Of a stretch of DNA of 64,000 bases, positions 22,600-33,340 are shown piece after piece. Below the pieces are notes generated by a model. That model was not told where the DNA came from, made no database searches, and saw nothing but the letters and a program-made list of their open reading frames with translations. The stretch is from Amoebidium appalachense (lineage: Eukaryota; Ichthyosporea), in the NCBI GenBank assembly GCA_963693365.1, contig CAVNZM010000013.1, positions 5,084,001 to 5,148,000 on the forward strand, written 5' to 3'. Made by a program: the position numbers and the translations under genes. The first letter of the stretch is position 1, and each line of letters starts with the position of its first letter.

Positions 22600-23112
22600 G
22601 TACATTGCGTCATGGTGTACTCAAGATTTATTCGTCGCGACTCGCCGGGACCTTCAGTGATTGTGAGTGGCACATGAAACAAGTTATACAAGTTTTCACC
22701 CTAAAAAACACAAAATAAGCACATTCATTTCTTCCAACTGGTATACAAATTATAACATAGGTTTATCTGATGGAAATTACGTGTCTATTTTTACTAGACA
22801 AACCTTGGAGACGGTTAAACGGTTTATCGTTTCTATTGAGTTTTCTATTTATAGTTGGGGAAAACCCAGATCCTGGCTGCCAGATGTAGCTAGCAATCGC
22901 CATGCTGGCACATTCCAGCGTTGGGAATCCCCCATATGAGCCTCATGTCGTCACTCGAACGACAGAGCCAGTTACGAATGAGACAACGAGAACGGTGTTC
23001 GTGAAACTCAGTCGTGTGGTGTGTAGCTGTGGTGTGTATATTAGATATTTTTCATAACTTACCACCACAACGTAAAACATCGAAACGCACGACTCTAACA
23101 TCTAAGGACAAG

Positions 23113-25323
23113 ATGGCGCGGGAAGAGGAAGACAACCTCAAGGGCTCAATTGCCATGAATACACTGAACACACCCACACCCTTCGACGGTGATGCAGTGG
23201 TTCCCCTCAACTCGGCGTCCATAATTGGCCCTAACGGTGACACTCACGAAGCAACCCTCCTTGGCACGGCAAGCATTTCAAAGACGCCCACGGTTATACT
23301 CTTTTTTGAATGCCTCCGTGACTATGTTCGTGTCTTCCTTGGTCACCCTTGGTTGACTTTCCCCTTGGGCGGTGCCTTGGTGGCAGAATGGTTCATCGAC
23401 ATGAACATCCTGGAAGCCATCCTGTCTGCAGCCTTTATGTATCTTGTCCTTGGGTGGGAGTATGCGTCAGAGACGTCGTGGGCGTTTGGCACTGCAATTG
23501 TGGTCGCCTTTCTACTTGCCTGCGTTCCCCGCAACTCTATCTGGGTGTACCTGTTCGGCATACCGTTTGAGCGAATGATCAAATATCATAGGTAAGATCC
23601 GCTGCCCCTGTATGTGTGCGTGATGCTACAATGTGTGTGAGCTTGTGTTGGTGTGTGTGTGATACCATGCGTGCTTGGGTGGGCACGTTGGTGTGTGTGT
23701 GTGTGTGTGTGCTTGTGTGTGTGTGTGTGTGTGTGTGTGGCAGCTGGGTTCAGCTTTTCACTTGTTCAAGCTCAGTAGCATCTCTACCTGGTTTTTTCAC
23801 GTGTGCTGTTTCTAACAAGAGACGGTGCTTGTGTTCTGCGAGCTCCTCCTTACAGCGCATTTCAGGTCAGCACTTATTGAGTTCTGCAGCACCCATGCCT
23901 GTGCCTAACCCGCCTGTTCAATTATCCATACAGGTGGGCCAGCACTTTCTTGGTTGTTCCCTTGCTGCTGCACGCTATCGGCAACAACGGGTTCGAGAAA
24001 TGTACCGACGACAACCCAGATGACTGCTTCTGGGGGGACGACGATCATAAGACTGGTATGTGGATTCACTTGAAGACGAAAATAAGATAGTGTGTGTGCA
24101 CGGGGAAGGGAGAGGAAAACAGAGAAATGAACTTGGAAGCCTTTTTTGGGGGATAGGTTGTTGTGAACAGTTTAGAATCAGTAATCAGTGTCATCTATTT
24201 GGATTGTCGTGTTCTACACGGGGGAGCAGTGGTTTTAGAAGGGTTGCCTATTTTTTTCTTTACTATTGTTAGGCCAAAATGAGGCGGGTTGGAGACAGGG
24301 GGAGGGGACTCGGAGGTGGAAGTGTGTATGTGTTGGGGGGGGGGGGGGGGAGGGGGAGGGGGGGAGGAGGAGAGTTAGAGGAGGAAGAGGGGACGGGAGG
24401 GGGGAGGCCAGGGAGGGGCTGTGTATGCGGTGGTGCCGCTCGTGACTGAGCAGCCTAGAAAGTGACTTTCCTAAGGATAGATGAAGTGTATTCATATGCT
24501 TAACGAATAAATGTCCAAAAATAAATTTCCTTACATACCATATATGGTATATAAGACTATTGGTCCGTTATGTCCACACCAATCAAATTGAGTGCGGGGA
24601 TGAACCATGCATGTGCATAACGGCAGATCGTAATCCCCCATACTCCCTAACTCCCGATACTCAGTGGGGGCCGATAATCCTACATATGAAATTTGATCAA
24701 TTACATAGTGAAATTTCAAAATGAACCCTTTGTCCTTAAATACGGCACCTGGAAGCAAGCTCACTTATCACATTGTTGTGCCCATTATTTCTTCTGCAGC
24801 GTGCACTAACACATAATAATCCCGTGGCCGTGCGCACAACACACACACACACACACAGGGTTCGTAATCTTTGTCTCCTACGGCGTCATGTTTCTTACGG
24901 CCCTGCCGCCCATCCGCCGCCGTCTTTTCGAGACGTTCTACTTCACGCACTTCATGTTCATTTCGTTCATCGTGGCTACTCTGCTACACAAACCTGACGA
25001 CCTTTACGTCTACGTTCTGCCCCCCCTTGCTCTGTATGTGATTGACAGGGCGCTGAGGTTCCAGCTGAGTTGGTATTTCAGCGGGAAGGTGCACAGTGTG
25101 ACTGCATTGCCTGGGGGGGTCACCAAGGTGACGGTGGATGCACGGTGGATGAGCCATCTCAACTACCGGTGAGTTTTCTCTTGTTCTCTCTCTCTCTCTC
25201 TCTTTGTCTGTATCTCTGTCTTCCCCCCCCCCCCCCCCCCCCCCCTTCCGTCTCTTCTCTCCCTCTCGCTCCCTCCCTCTCTCTTTCCCTCTCTCTCTCT
25301 CTCTCTCTCTCTCTCCCCCCCCC

Positions 25324-25354
<31 letters not shown>

Positions 25355-25524
25355 TTCCCCTCCTCCTCCCCCCTTTCCTACCCTCGCTCTTTATTTCATG
25401 CCGGATGCCGATGCTATTTCCTTTGTACTTCACGAAAACAACAATAGAATTTGATGCTTTGCGCACTGGCAGATCTCACTTCTTTGCTACCTCGCACTTT
25501 CCTGCTGTCTACTGAGTCGTAAAC

Positions 25525-25565
<41 letters not shown>

Positions 25566-26270
25566 GCGGGCCAGTATGTGTTTGTCTACTTCCCCGAGGT
25601 GTCGAGTCTGCAGTGGCACCCGTTCAGCATAGCCACCATCCCCACCGACCCACTCTTCTCCATCTACATCCGGTCACAGAATAAGGGCCAGTTTACTTCC
25701 CTCGTCTCCGAAAAAATCCACAAGGGGAGCAAGATTCGTTGCGAGGGCGGATATGGGGCGCCGTCCGTTCCCCTTCATCTTATGGATTCGGTCGTGTTGG
25801 TTGGCGGAGGTGTTGGTGTTGTCCCTCTGGTGTCCATTCTTCGGGAACTCGCGCTCCCAATGTCCACGTTTAAGGCGAGATACCTGACGCGCCGCACACG
25901 CCGGGTCACGTTGATCTGGTCGGTGAAAGCCACGTCGGAACTGGCCTGGTTTACCACGGAACTCGCGCAGGCAAAAGAAGCGGCGCGCCAGAGCGGGGTA
26001 ACGGTCGAGTTGAAATTCTTTGTGACCAGGCCGAGCGAGATGGATCAGGATACGATGGTGAAAATTCTTGCCAGCGGGGGTTCGGAGGCTGAAATTGTGT
26101 TCCAGCGGCCGGATATTCACGCTCTCCTGTCGAGTGAGGTCGGAAATGGGTGGATTGGGGTGCACACGTGCGGGCCAAGACCGATGGTGGATAGCACCAA
26201 TAGCGGGTGCGCGCGGCTGAGCGGAGCGAAAACGACGTTCTTCCCTGGTAACGAAACATTCGAGTTGTAG
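23113..26270 (+). CDS. Ferric reductase/NADPH oxidase family transmembrane oxidoreductase
   Basis: Four exons, 23113-23591, 23934-24055, 24859-25168, 25565-26270, give 538 residues. The ATG at 23113 has a good context (acaagATGG). Membrane helices run from about residue 95 to 245. Two heme-binding His pairs are visible: His159/His173 in KYHRW...LLLHAIG (spacing 14) and His231/His244 in FTHFMF...LLHK (spacing 13), the bis-heme pattern of the family. FAD-binding HPFS is at 322-325, the NADPH-binding glycine loop GGGVGVVP at 384-391 and CGPRPM near 506-511. The family moves electrons from cytosolic NAD(P)H through FAD and two hemes to outside ferric iron, copper or oxygen. No EF-hands are seen. 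The Cys- and Asp-rich loop between the second and third exons would be extracytosolic. Ferric reductase versus NOX cannot be settled here. Confidence 0.9.
23695..23738. repeat. TG microsatellite in first intron
   Basis: Short (TG)n interrupted once, in the intron 23592-23933 of the ferric reductase/NOX gene. Confidence 0.7.
24056..24858. other. 803-bp intron 2 with perfect palindrome
   Basis: Holds G-rich low-complexity DNA (24332-24412), a 16-bp perfect palindrome ATACCATATATGGTAT at 24535-24550 and a (CA)n acceptor tract. No exon fits in phase. Confidence 0.5.
25185..25560. repeat. CT, poly-C and CA tracts in intron 3
   Basis: (CT)n and poly-C alternate (25185-25356), then unique sequence, then (CA)n (25528-25559) running to the acceptor cag of the last exon. 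Confidence 0.85.
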
Positions 26271-27088
26271 TGCCTTCAAAAGAAGTTGCTTTTATTCATA
26301 TGCATTGTATGGTTATGGCTATAAAAAAGATTCAATATTTATTTTCCTTGTCTTTGTGTAAACTTTGTGCTGATAGCAGCGAACCAAACATCTCCTTTTC
26401 CGCTGCGAGTAGGGCCTTCTGGTTTTTATCAACTCGTTTCTTGTCAAGCAGCTGCGGTCATTGGTTAGGCCAAAAAACTAATTCTTAGTGATAAACTAAT
26501 GTGTGCAAGATACATGGTGCGCATTAGATAACCGTGTTAGCTCCTAAACGGCCAACATAGTGCACATCTGATGTGTTTTTAGGGCCGGGTTATGGTATTT
26601 GAGCACAGTTGAGACACATGTACATAAACACACCGCCGCGCGCACTCAAACGAGAAAACGGGGGGGGGGGGGGGGGGAGTCTACTGAGCCCAAATTCTGA
26701 AGTATGTTCTTGATCTTAGATGAAAAAAAAAGTAAAGGTGTTTTATCCGATGACTTCCGAGTAATGGTGCTATGCTTTCTAATGCACTAAGCGGGCTTAT
26801 TTGCATTCATACGGTTTATATTGATAATCTGACAGTTCTCATTAATTTTTGTGTAATCTATCAAATACCTACTTGGGGTTCCTAATAAAGGCCTCCGAAC
26901 CCAATGGGGTTCTACGGCAGATCTGCGATGGAAATGATGCCTGGACTGTGAAGTGTGCATATTCTTACATATTAGACTATGTAAATTCTTATTGTGTGTA
27001 CTTCAGCCGTATTCCCACACCTTGGCATAAAGCGCGCAACAACCGTTCAACTTGCTCCCACACACAAGCTCCCCCAAGAGCGACATCC

Positions 27089-27140
<52 letters not shown>

Positions 27141-28134
27141 CTCACCTACCCCACCTACCCACCCATACACAATTATGCACACCCTTAATGCCACCATTAC
27201 ATACCACACCGGGGTCACCGAAGCAAAAAGTTGTCACGCCAGTACTATGGGGTCACCGTGTTAAGAGCAAGAATAGTAGGGGCTTTACGAACTTTAGTTT
27301 GGTGACCCTATCAGCAGAACTCGTTTGCTGAAAATTTATCATGTCGTGCCCCCCTCTCCACTCCCCCGCCTCCCACACACCCTCCCACTGGCCATTCCAC
27401 CCGTCCACCCACAGTGTCCCCCTTCCACCCCCCCCCGCATTAATTAAAAGCAACATCCACACGTGAATATATATGAGCACTGCATGCACCACACCTCTTC
27501 AAATTCCTCCCTCCGGACCCAGCCCTCCCCCAGGGCCCTGCCTCCCTTCGCTCCCGTGACTCTAGGCCCGTCCCCAACACGCAGCCGCCACATCACCCGT
27601 CCACCCACAGCGTCCCCGTTCCCGCCTAACTGCACACACACCTTTCTCCCCCCCCCCCCCCCCCTCCCCCCCCCCCCCCCCCCCCCCCTCCTCCGCCGGG
27701 CCCCCCACACACACCTTCCGCCCCCTCCCCCCTCTCCATTTCCCCGCCTCCCACACACCCTCCCACTGGCCACCCCACCCGTCCACCCACAGTGTCCCCC
27801 TTCCACCCTCACACACACCTTCCTCCCCCTCCCCCCCCCCCCCCCCCCCCCCCCCTTCCCAAAAGATCACGGGTCCGACCAGGTCCTATCGTCTTCAACC
27901 TTGTGTAATTGTAACTCGTCTACACCCCTCCCTCAAAAAAATCGTAGAATCGTCCGATATCTGAGCAACAGCATCATGCCCAAGATCATGCATCAAAGTT
28001 CTTGCATTCAATCTGAACCAATATTAAAGAAAACACTGCTTGTTAAGACCTTCCCCCCCCCCCCCCCCTTTTCGCCCGGAATTTCCTGATCGTTTACAGA
28101 TTCGATCAAAACGTCTGACACAAACCGCAACCGC
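26271..28134. other. Intergenic region between convergent genes
   Basis: No gene seen between the ferric reductase/NOX gene and the RGS receptor gene. Contains a G run (26660-26678), a C-to-A junction (27090-27138) and C-rich repeated segments described separately. Unique parts have no recognised feature. Confidence 0.5.
27340..27860. repeat. Imperfect C-rich tandem repeats of ~85-100 bp
   Basis: The segment cctcccacacaccctcccactggcca..ccacccgtccacccacag(t/c)gtccccc occurs at about 27350-27430 and again at 27735-27815. A partial copy (cacccgtccacccacagcgtcccc) is at 27592-27620. Poly-C runs (27650-27690, 27826-27856) separate them. No gene recognised. Confidence 0.7.
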
Positions 28135-30176
28135 TTACCCCCGGGCACATAGTCCACATAGCCAACCTGTGAACCGTATATCGATTTTTTGGGACTTCTC
28201 TACATGCAACTTGTACCTAGGAAAAGAATCCATCCTCATCAAGTCATACACGTGAGCTAGTGCAGCGTCAAACAGCGTGGCTAATTTCATATGCGTCTCC
28301 CCCATCGCCCCACACAGACTACTTCTAACGCCGTTTTTGTCGTTTGCACCAGCAGTAGCGGTTTTCCCACCGGTTTGCCCAGCCTTGTTAACACTATATT
28401 TAACGGAGGGCTCGTTAAAGTTTGTGTTGCGGTTATTTTGCGGTAAAGTTTCCGCGCTCGCACATACCGAGCTTTGCTCAAATCGAGGTGTAAGCGTTAT
28501 GTTGCTCGTTTGTTCTGATTCGCCGCTACTGGAGTGCAGCACAATTTCGGATATGTTTGGGACAGCGGTGTGCTCGGTGGTTGATATTGTAGGACCGGAA
28601 TCTTCGTCTCTGATTTCCGTGTTTAGTTTTGTGTGGGGTATTTGCGACGAAAGTTGGCCCACATCGCTTTCAATCTGCTCGACTATCTCGCCAGGCAGAT
28701 ACACCTGCCACACACTGTTGGTGCTTACGTAAGTCTTGCAAATCTGCTGCGCCAAAAGTAGTATTTGCTCTTGCCTCGCTGGGTTTAAACGAGCGGTGGC
28801 CTCGTTGCGGTATATCTGGACTGCTTCCCAAAACATGAGGAGCTCAACTGCAAACTCTCCGCGGAGATATTCCGAAAATTCGTCTCTGTTTCCCGGGTTT
28901 TTGAGAAACTGCAGAAGTTCGCACTCCCCCGTAGTACCAACCACCGATAGTGTTGATAACTCGATTTTATAGGACAATGTTTGCTGCCAGCGAAGTTTTC
29001 TCGTCGCATACAACGGCCACCACACATAAGTCGACAGAACTACCAGACACGTGCATACGGCCGTAAACCCGGATAAAAACCCGATCGGCCGAAATTTCAA
29101 TTCGTCCGTGTCCAGGAGAGACGGGATAACTGCGAAAAGCGACCAAATCGCTATAACGAGTTGCTGGTTGGTGGCGAGGGTGACGTCCTGAAATTTGGAT
29201 ATACCGGAGATAGCGAAATTCGTCGACAGGCCGACCACGGGATATGTAACACACAATGCGCCAAGGATGTAAGTACTGTTGTTCACGGCTGAAAAATAGT
29301 TGTCCGTGTTGGTGCTTGTATCTGCGACCGCCCGGATGTAAAACACACTCCCGCAAACGAATAGGACAACCCAACATAGGAAACAGAAGCGGCCGGCGAC
29401 AAAACGCATCACTTTAAGGCTCCGCGGATGGGAGTATGTTTTTCGTAGCTGCTCTTCGAACCTGTGTAAAGACAAGTGAACAAGTGCGTGTTTGTTTCGT
29501 GGTAGTGAAAATGTCGATTTCAAAAAGTGATTTTTTTTTTTTTTGCGAAAAGCCATACTAAGGGTTTCCTTAAGCCCCCAACTCTGGATGCGCATGCTTT
29601 TTGCAAGGTATTTAGGTAATTCCTATAGGGGCATCCTATACTATAGGCTCAGGACAGACGTTGCAAATGCTCAGATGCTGGCCAAAGTCACTAACAATTG
29701 TGATTTCAAAAAGGGCTTTGGTGTTGTACATATATGCTCTCACTTCTCTTAATTTGTGTAACAAGAGCAATGTGGTATCACAGTATATACGTGTGGTTAC
29801 TTTCTACTATTATCTGTCAAGAAGAAATATAATTCGGAAAACACCAAATGTTGCAGAAGGTACATGCAGAACCACTGACAGCACCGTGACCCTTGAATAT
29901 GCCAGCGCGTGCACACCCATGGCAAGCACAGAAACGCTGCAGCATGCAAACACAACACACACACACACACGCACACACCCCCACGCGCACACACCCACAC
30001 CCACACACACATCACACACGCATATGCGCTCACACACACATCCACATGTGAACACACTCAACCATAAAACTTGAACCACATCATACACACAGCGTACGCG
30101 CGCACGCACACATACACATACGGGGGCGTACACATGCATATGCGTACCCATCCCCAGTGACCATACACACAACTCA

Positions 30177-30267
<91 letters not shown>

Positions 30268-30295
30268 CACACACGCACACACACAGACACACAAG

Positions 30296-30351
<56 letters not shown>

Positions 30352-31381
30352 GTGACACACACATGTACACTCACACAACACACACACACACACATACACA
30401 CATGCGCACTTGGAACACAGGTGCATCATCTTGGTAAACCGGCACGCAACAATACACACAAAGTCTGGCATGCGCGCGTCTGCACACTTTCGCATATGCC
30501 ACACAAAGCAAACACCTACACGTACACCCACGCTGGGCACATACACAGCACATTAACACGTGTGCCAGCCCGCACCCAAGGACACACGCCGTGGCATGTG
30601 TATGCTTCCAAAAAAAAAAGGGAAAAAAAAAAAAAAAAAGGATTCAAATAAAACGTTCTTACAAGCAGGGCTTTTCAATGCATGGAGGGCAAAAAAAAAA
30701 AAAAAGAAAAGCTGATGCTTTTTTGTGCTGGAAAAACACGAATTTAGAGGACACCTACATGTCATGTGTTGGTGTTGGTGAACTCGGAAGTACCTCCGCC
30801 GACGTAATGGTAGTACGAAGACCGCCTTCTTCTGACCCGACCGATTCATGCTTGTACATGCTCGTTTGCATGTGATGCCCCTCAGTTACTTCGTCTACTC
30901 GTACGTTTGCTATGGCCTCTGTTTCTTGATCACGACCCGGAAATTTAAAGGGCGCTTTTTGAACCTCGTTTTTGCTTTGCACAGCCTGAAGGACGTTGCT
31001 GTTTTCCAGGTGAGAAGCAAAGAGGATGCTCGTTTTGTAATGCTCCATAAAAACTCGTAGAGTTCTGGAGTAGTAGACAAACACCACCGTCAAAGCACAC
31101 GTGTAATAAACCCAGTTGTCAGCTGCACCTAGCTGGTTATTGCGTGCAACATATTCGTTTTCCAGCATGTAATAGAATAGCCCGTTGAAGACCCAAACGA
31201 GGGAGGACAGGGAGGCAATAATCGTTAGAGCTGGCCATTGTGTGGAGATTGGGAAGGTTTTTCGTTGATGCCAGTAAGAAGGAAGGGTAAATAAGCACGC
31301 TACAGCGAGAATGGGGGAAAGGGTGGCATACACATAGAAGCCAGCCTGAAGATGGCCCTCTGGTGCAGGTAGGTCGCTCAT
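28135..31381 (-). CDS. Seven-transmembrane receptor-RGS protein
   Basis: Two open blocks belong together. Upstream block: ATG at 31381 (MSDLPAPEG...), with helices around YVYATLSPILAVACLF, ALTIIASLSSLVWVF and WVYYTCALTVVFVYY, running open to 30755. Downstream block: 29461-28135 behind acceptor TTTACACAG, with four helices and then an RGS domain (ELLQFLKNPGNRDEFSEYL, ELLMFWEAVQIYR, and finally FDAALAHVYDLMRMDSFP). Three plus four helices followed by RGS is the plan of 7TM-RGS proteins such as plant RGS1, which accelerate GTP hydrolysis by G-alpha. The exact donor is not fixed: the downstream exon needs phase 2, and candidates lie in the Ser/Thr-rich end of the upstream block or in an unseen exon. 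The RGS fold is interrupted by about 120 residues of Ser/Thr/Asn-rich sequence (about 28645-28285). Two separate genes are possible but less likely. Confidence 0.75.
29955..30400. repeat. Large CA microsatellite
   Basis: Nearly continuous CA (29955-30050, 30176-30264, 30295-30350, 30372-30402) with CG steps and an embedded accgtgacac unit, in the presumed intron of the RGS receptor gene. Two A-rich runs follow at 30610-30640 and 30690-30710. Confidence 0.9.
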
Positions 31382-31993
31382 TCCTAAACGAGAAAGTTTG
31401 CTTTCTGTTGGCACTAATAGCTACCTGGAAACCTAACAAGCAAATATGTGCATGTGTGGAGCTAGGGTCTTGGTAGCCTCGGATAATTAACCATATATAC
31501 TCTTTTGGTCTAAACTTCACTCCTTTTGAAAACTAAAGACTGCTCTATTGAAATAAAAGCACTGAAAGAAAAGGAAATATGTTTGGTTATATATATAAAC
31601 TTTGTAAGTAAATGGTCCAGCTCTCTCTCTCCCTCTTGCTCTCTTTCTCTAGAGGAAAAAACCTTACATGTAGGAAACCTTTCTACCGTAACGTTCGAAG
31701 GTATACACCGTTTGCAACTACCGTAAATGCTTTTCCACGTCTATTTTGTCGGCATTATGTTTTGTCACATACGCCATACACAGTGGAAAGTCGCGCGGAC
31801 GGGAATTCCAATCTCTTACGCATACGCCATAGCTGACGAGAAATCCAGTTTGCGTCCTTTTGCCACGGCCTGATGTCGACATCACCTGTGCTGTTTTCCG
31901 TTGGGACATATGTTGCGAGACGATCGATCTTCCAAGGCCGTTTGCGTTCAACCAATCGTAGGCCCCCAATAGAATTGAATAGATCTGAATAGA

Positions 31994-32047
31994 TCAGTCG
32001 CACACATCGATTCAGTCGCACACATCGATTCAGTCGCACACATCGAT
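31994..32047. repeat. Three exact 18-bp tandem repeats
   Basis: tcagtcgcacacatcgat occurs three times in a row, just upstream of the LINE. A preceding pair of gaatagatc units overlaps it. It could be part of the 5' UTR/promoter of the LINE or of the target locus. Confidence 0.85.
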
Positions 32048-32155
32048 TCAAATGTCGCTTTTTATTATCTGCTAATAAATAGTATCCTTCGCGCATCCAC
32101 CCCTAAACCAGGCCATCCGTGGCCGTAAGGGCCGGGGAACACCCCCATCCATGTC

Positions 32156-33340
32156 ATGGCACATGCCTATAATCGTTTCAGAACCTCTTTCAAAGTTCCA
32201 TCTACACCCATCACACATGTGCGACCATTAAAACGTCCAGCAGATACACCTACCACAGATGCACAACCAGAAAAACATCGCCTTAGACTAAGCGCAACAC
32301 CTATTTACAATACACTACCCATTCAGAATAACACCACACCACTCCGTAGAAACACAATAACAACCATGCCGAAACTTTCGGTTGATACAGTACTGGCAGA
32401 ACTTGCCCTCGTTAAGAAACAGCTAAATGAGCTGTTACCACTCAAGAACATGATAGAAAAACTCCAAACAGAAAATACCCAACTCAAGCTCACCATTGAT
32501 TCACTCACAGCCCAGCTAAACATTAGTGGATCGCAAAACCCCAAAACTCATGAGCAAACATCTCGCGACGGAGACATTTCCACCCCAACACAAAACAACA
32601 CAGGACCGGAAGCACAGCTCCCGGCAGAGTTCCTAGAATATGCGAACTCTCGTAAAACACCCGAGCTCCGCCAAATTGCCAAGGAAACATATGCCAGCAT
32701 TCTTGCAGGCAACGAGTACCGCCGCAACTCCCCTCCCAAACCGCCGGCTAAGGGGAACACCCAAGCAAACGGTAACATCAACATCCCACCCAAATACGAG
32801 AGGGTGTATTTCAAAGTCAAGCACGGCAGACGCCCACACAGGGCCATGTGGTCCATCTTCAAGGCTCTCGGCTTCCGGTGCTCTCGCATCCTTTGTCTGT
32901 CCTTCATTGGATACGATGTGCTGGAAGTAGCAGTACGGGGCGACTATAACCGTGCGTTCATCCGTGACGCGACAAAGGGGTGTGGAAGCTTCTTCACCCA
33001 CCTCCCAAGCTACGACCCATGCGCGCCGGAAAACATTCAGAAAGCAGACAAAGAACGTAAAGTGTCTGCTAAGAATGCGTGCGCCACACGTTGTCGTGTA
33101 CGCATCAGCAAGGCAAAAGAGTTCCTCGCAAAGTTGGAAAACGATGCTACGAGCGTGATAGACACGGACACGAAGGAACCAATGTTTTCTGGTGAGAAAC
33201 TGCTCGAGCGCAAACGCCGATGCGAGATGGAAATCGAGCTCTTCTGCGAACTGTTCGCGCTGGCGGAAGGTCGTGCATACGACCCCGTAAGCGACAAGTG
33301 GGAACCAACCCCACAGGTGTCGGACCAAACCGATGCCTAA
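32156..33340 (+). CDS. LINE ORF1: coiled-coil RNA-binding-like protein
   Basis: 394 residues. A basic, Thr/Pro-rich N-terminus is followed by a leucine-heptad coiled coil at about residues 78-122 (VLAELALVKKQLNELLPLK and onwards) that would mediate trimer or dimer formation, as in L1-type ORF1 proteins. After a polar linker, a compact segment near residues 214-275 (KYERVYFKVKHGRRPHRAMW, then LEVAVRGDYNRAFIRD) looks like an RRM-type or CTD-like RNA-binding fold. This is inferred from composition and position; no CCHC knuckle is seen. The C-terminus is Lys/Glu-rich and probably helical. The stop overlaps the ORF2 start by eight bases. The role would be packaging of element RNA. Confidence 0.75.
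   Translation: MAHAYNRFRTSFKVPSTPITHVRPLKRPADTPTTDAQPEKHRLRLSATPIYNTLPIQNNTTPLRRNTITTMPKLSVDTVLAELALVKKQLNELLPLKNMIEKLQTENTQLKLTIDSLTAQLNISGSQNPKTHEQTSRDGDISTPTQNNTGPEAQLPAEFLEYANSRKTPELRQIAKETYASILAGNEYRRNSPPKPPAKGNTQANGNINIPPKYERVYFKVKHGRRPHRAMWSIFKALGFRCSRILCLSFIGYDVLEVAVRGDYNRAFIRDATKGCGSFFTHLPSYDPCAPENIQKADKERKVSAKNACATRCRVRISKAKEFLAKLENDATSVIDTDTKEPMFSGEKLLERKRRCEMEIELFCELFALAEGRAYDPVSDKWEPTPQVSDQTDA

Noticed and set aside
31994-32047. CRISPR-like repeat array
   Set aside because: The three 18-bp units are contiguous without spacers and the genome is eukaryotic.
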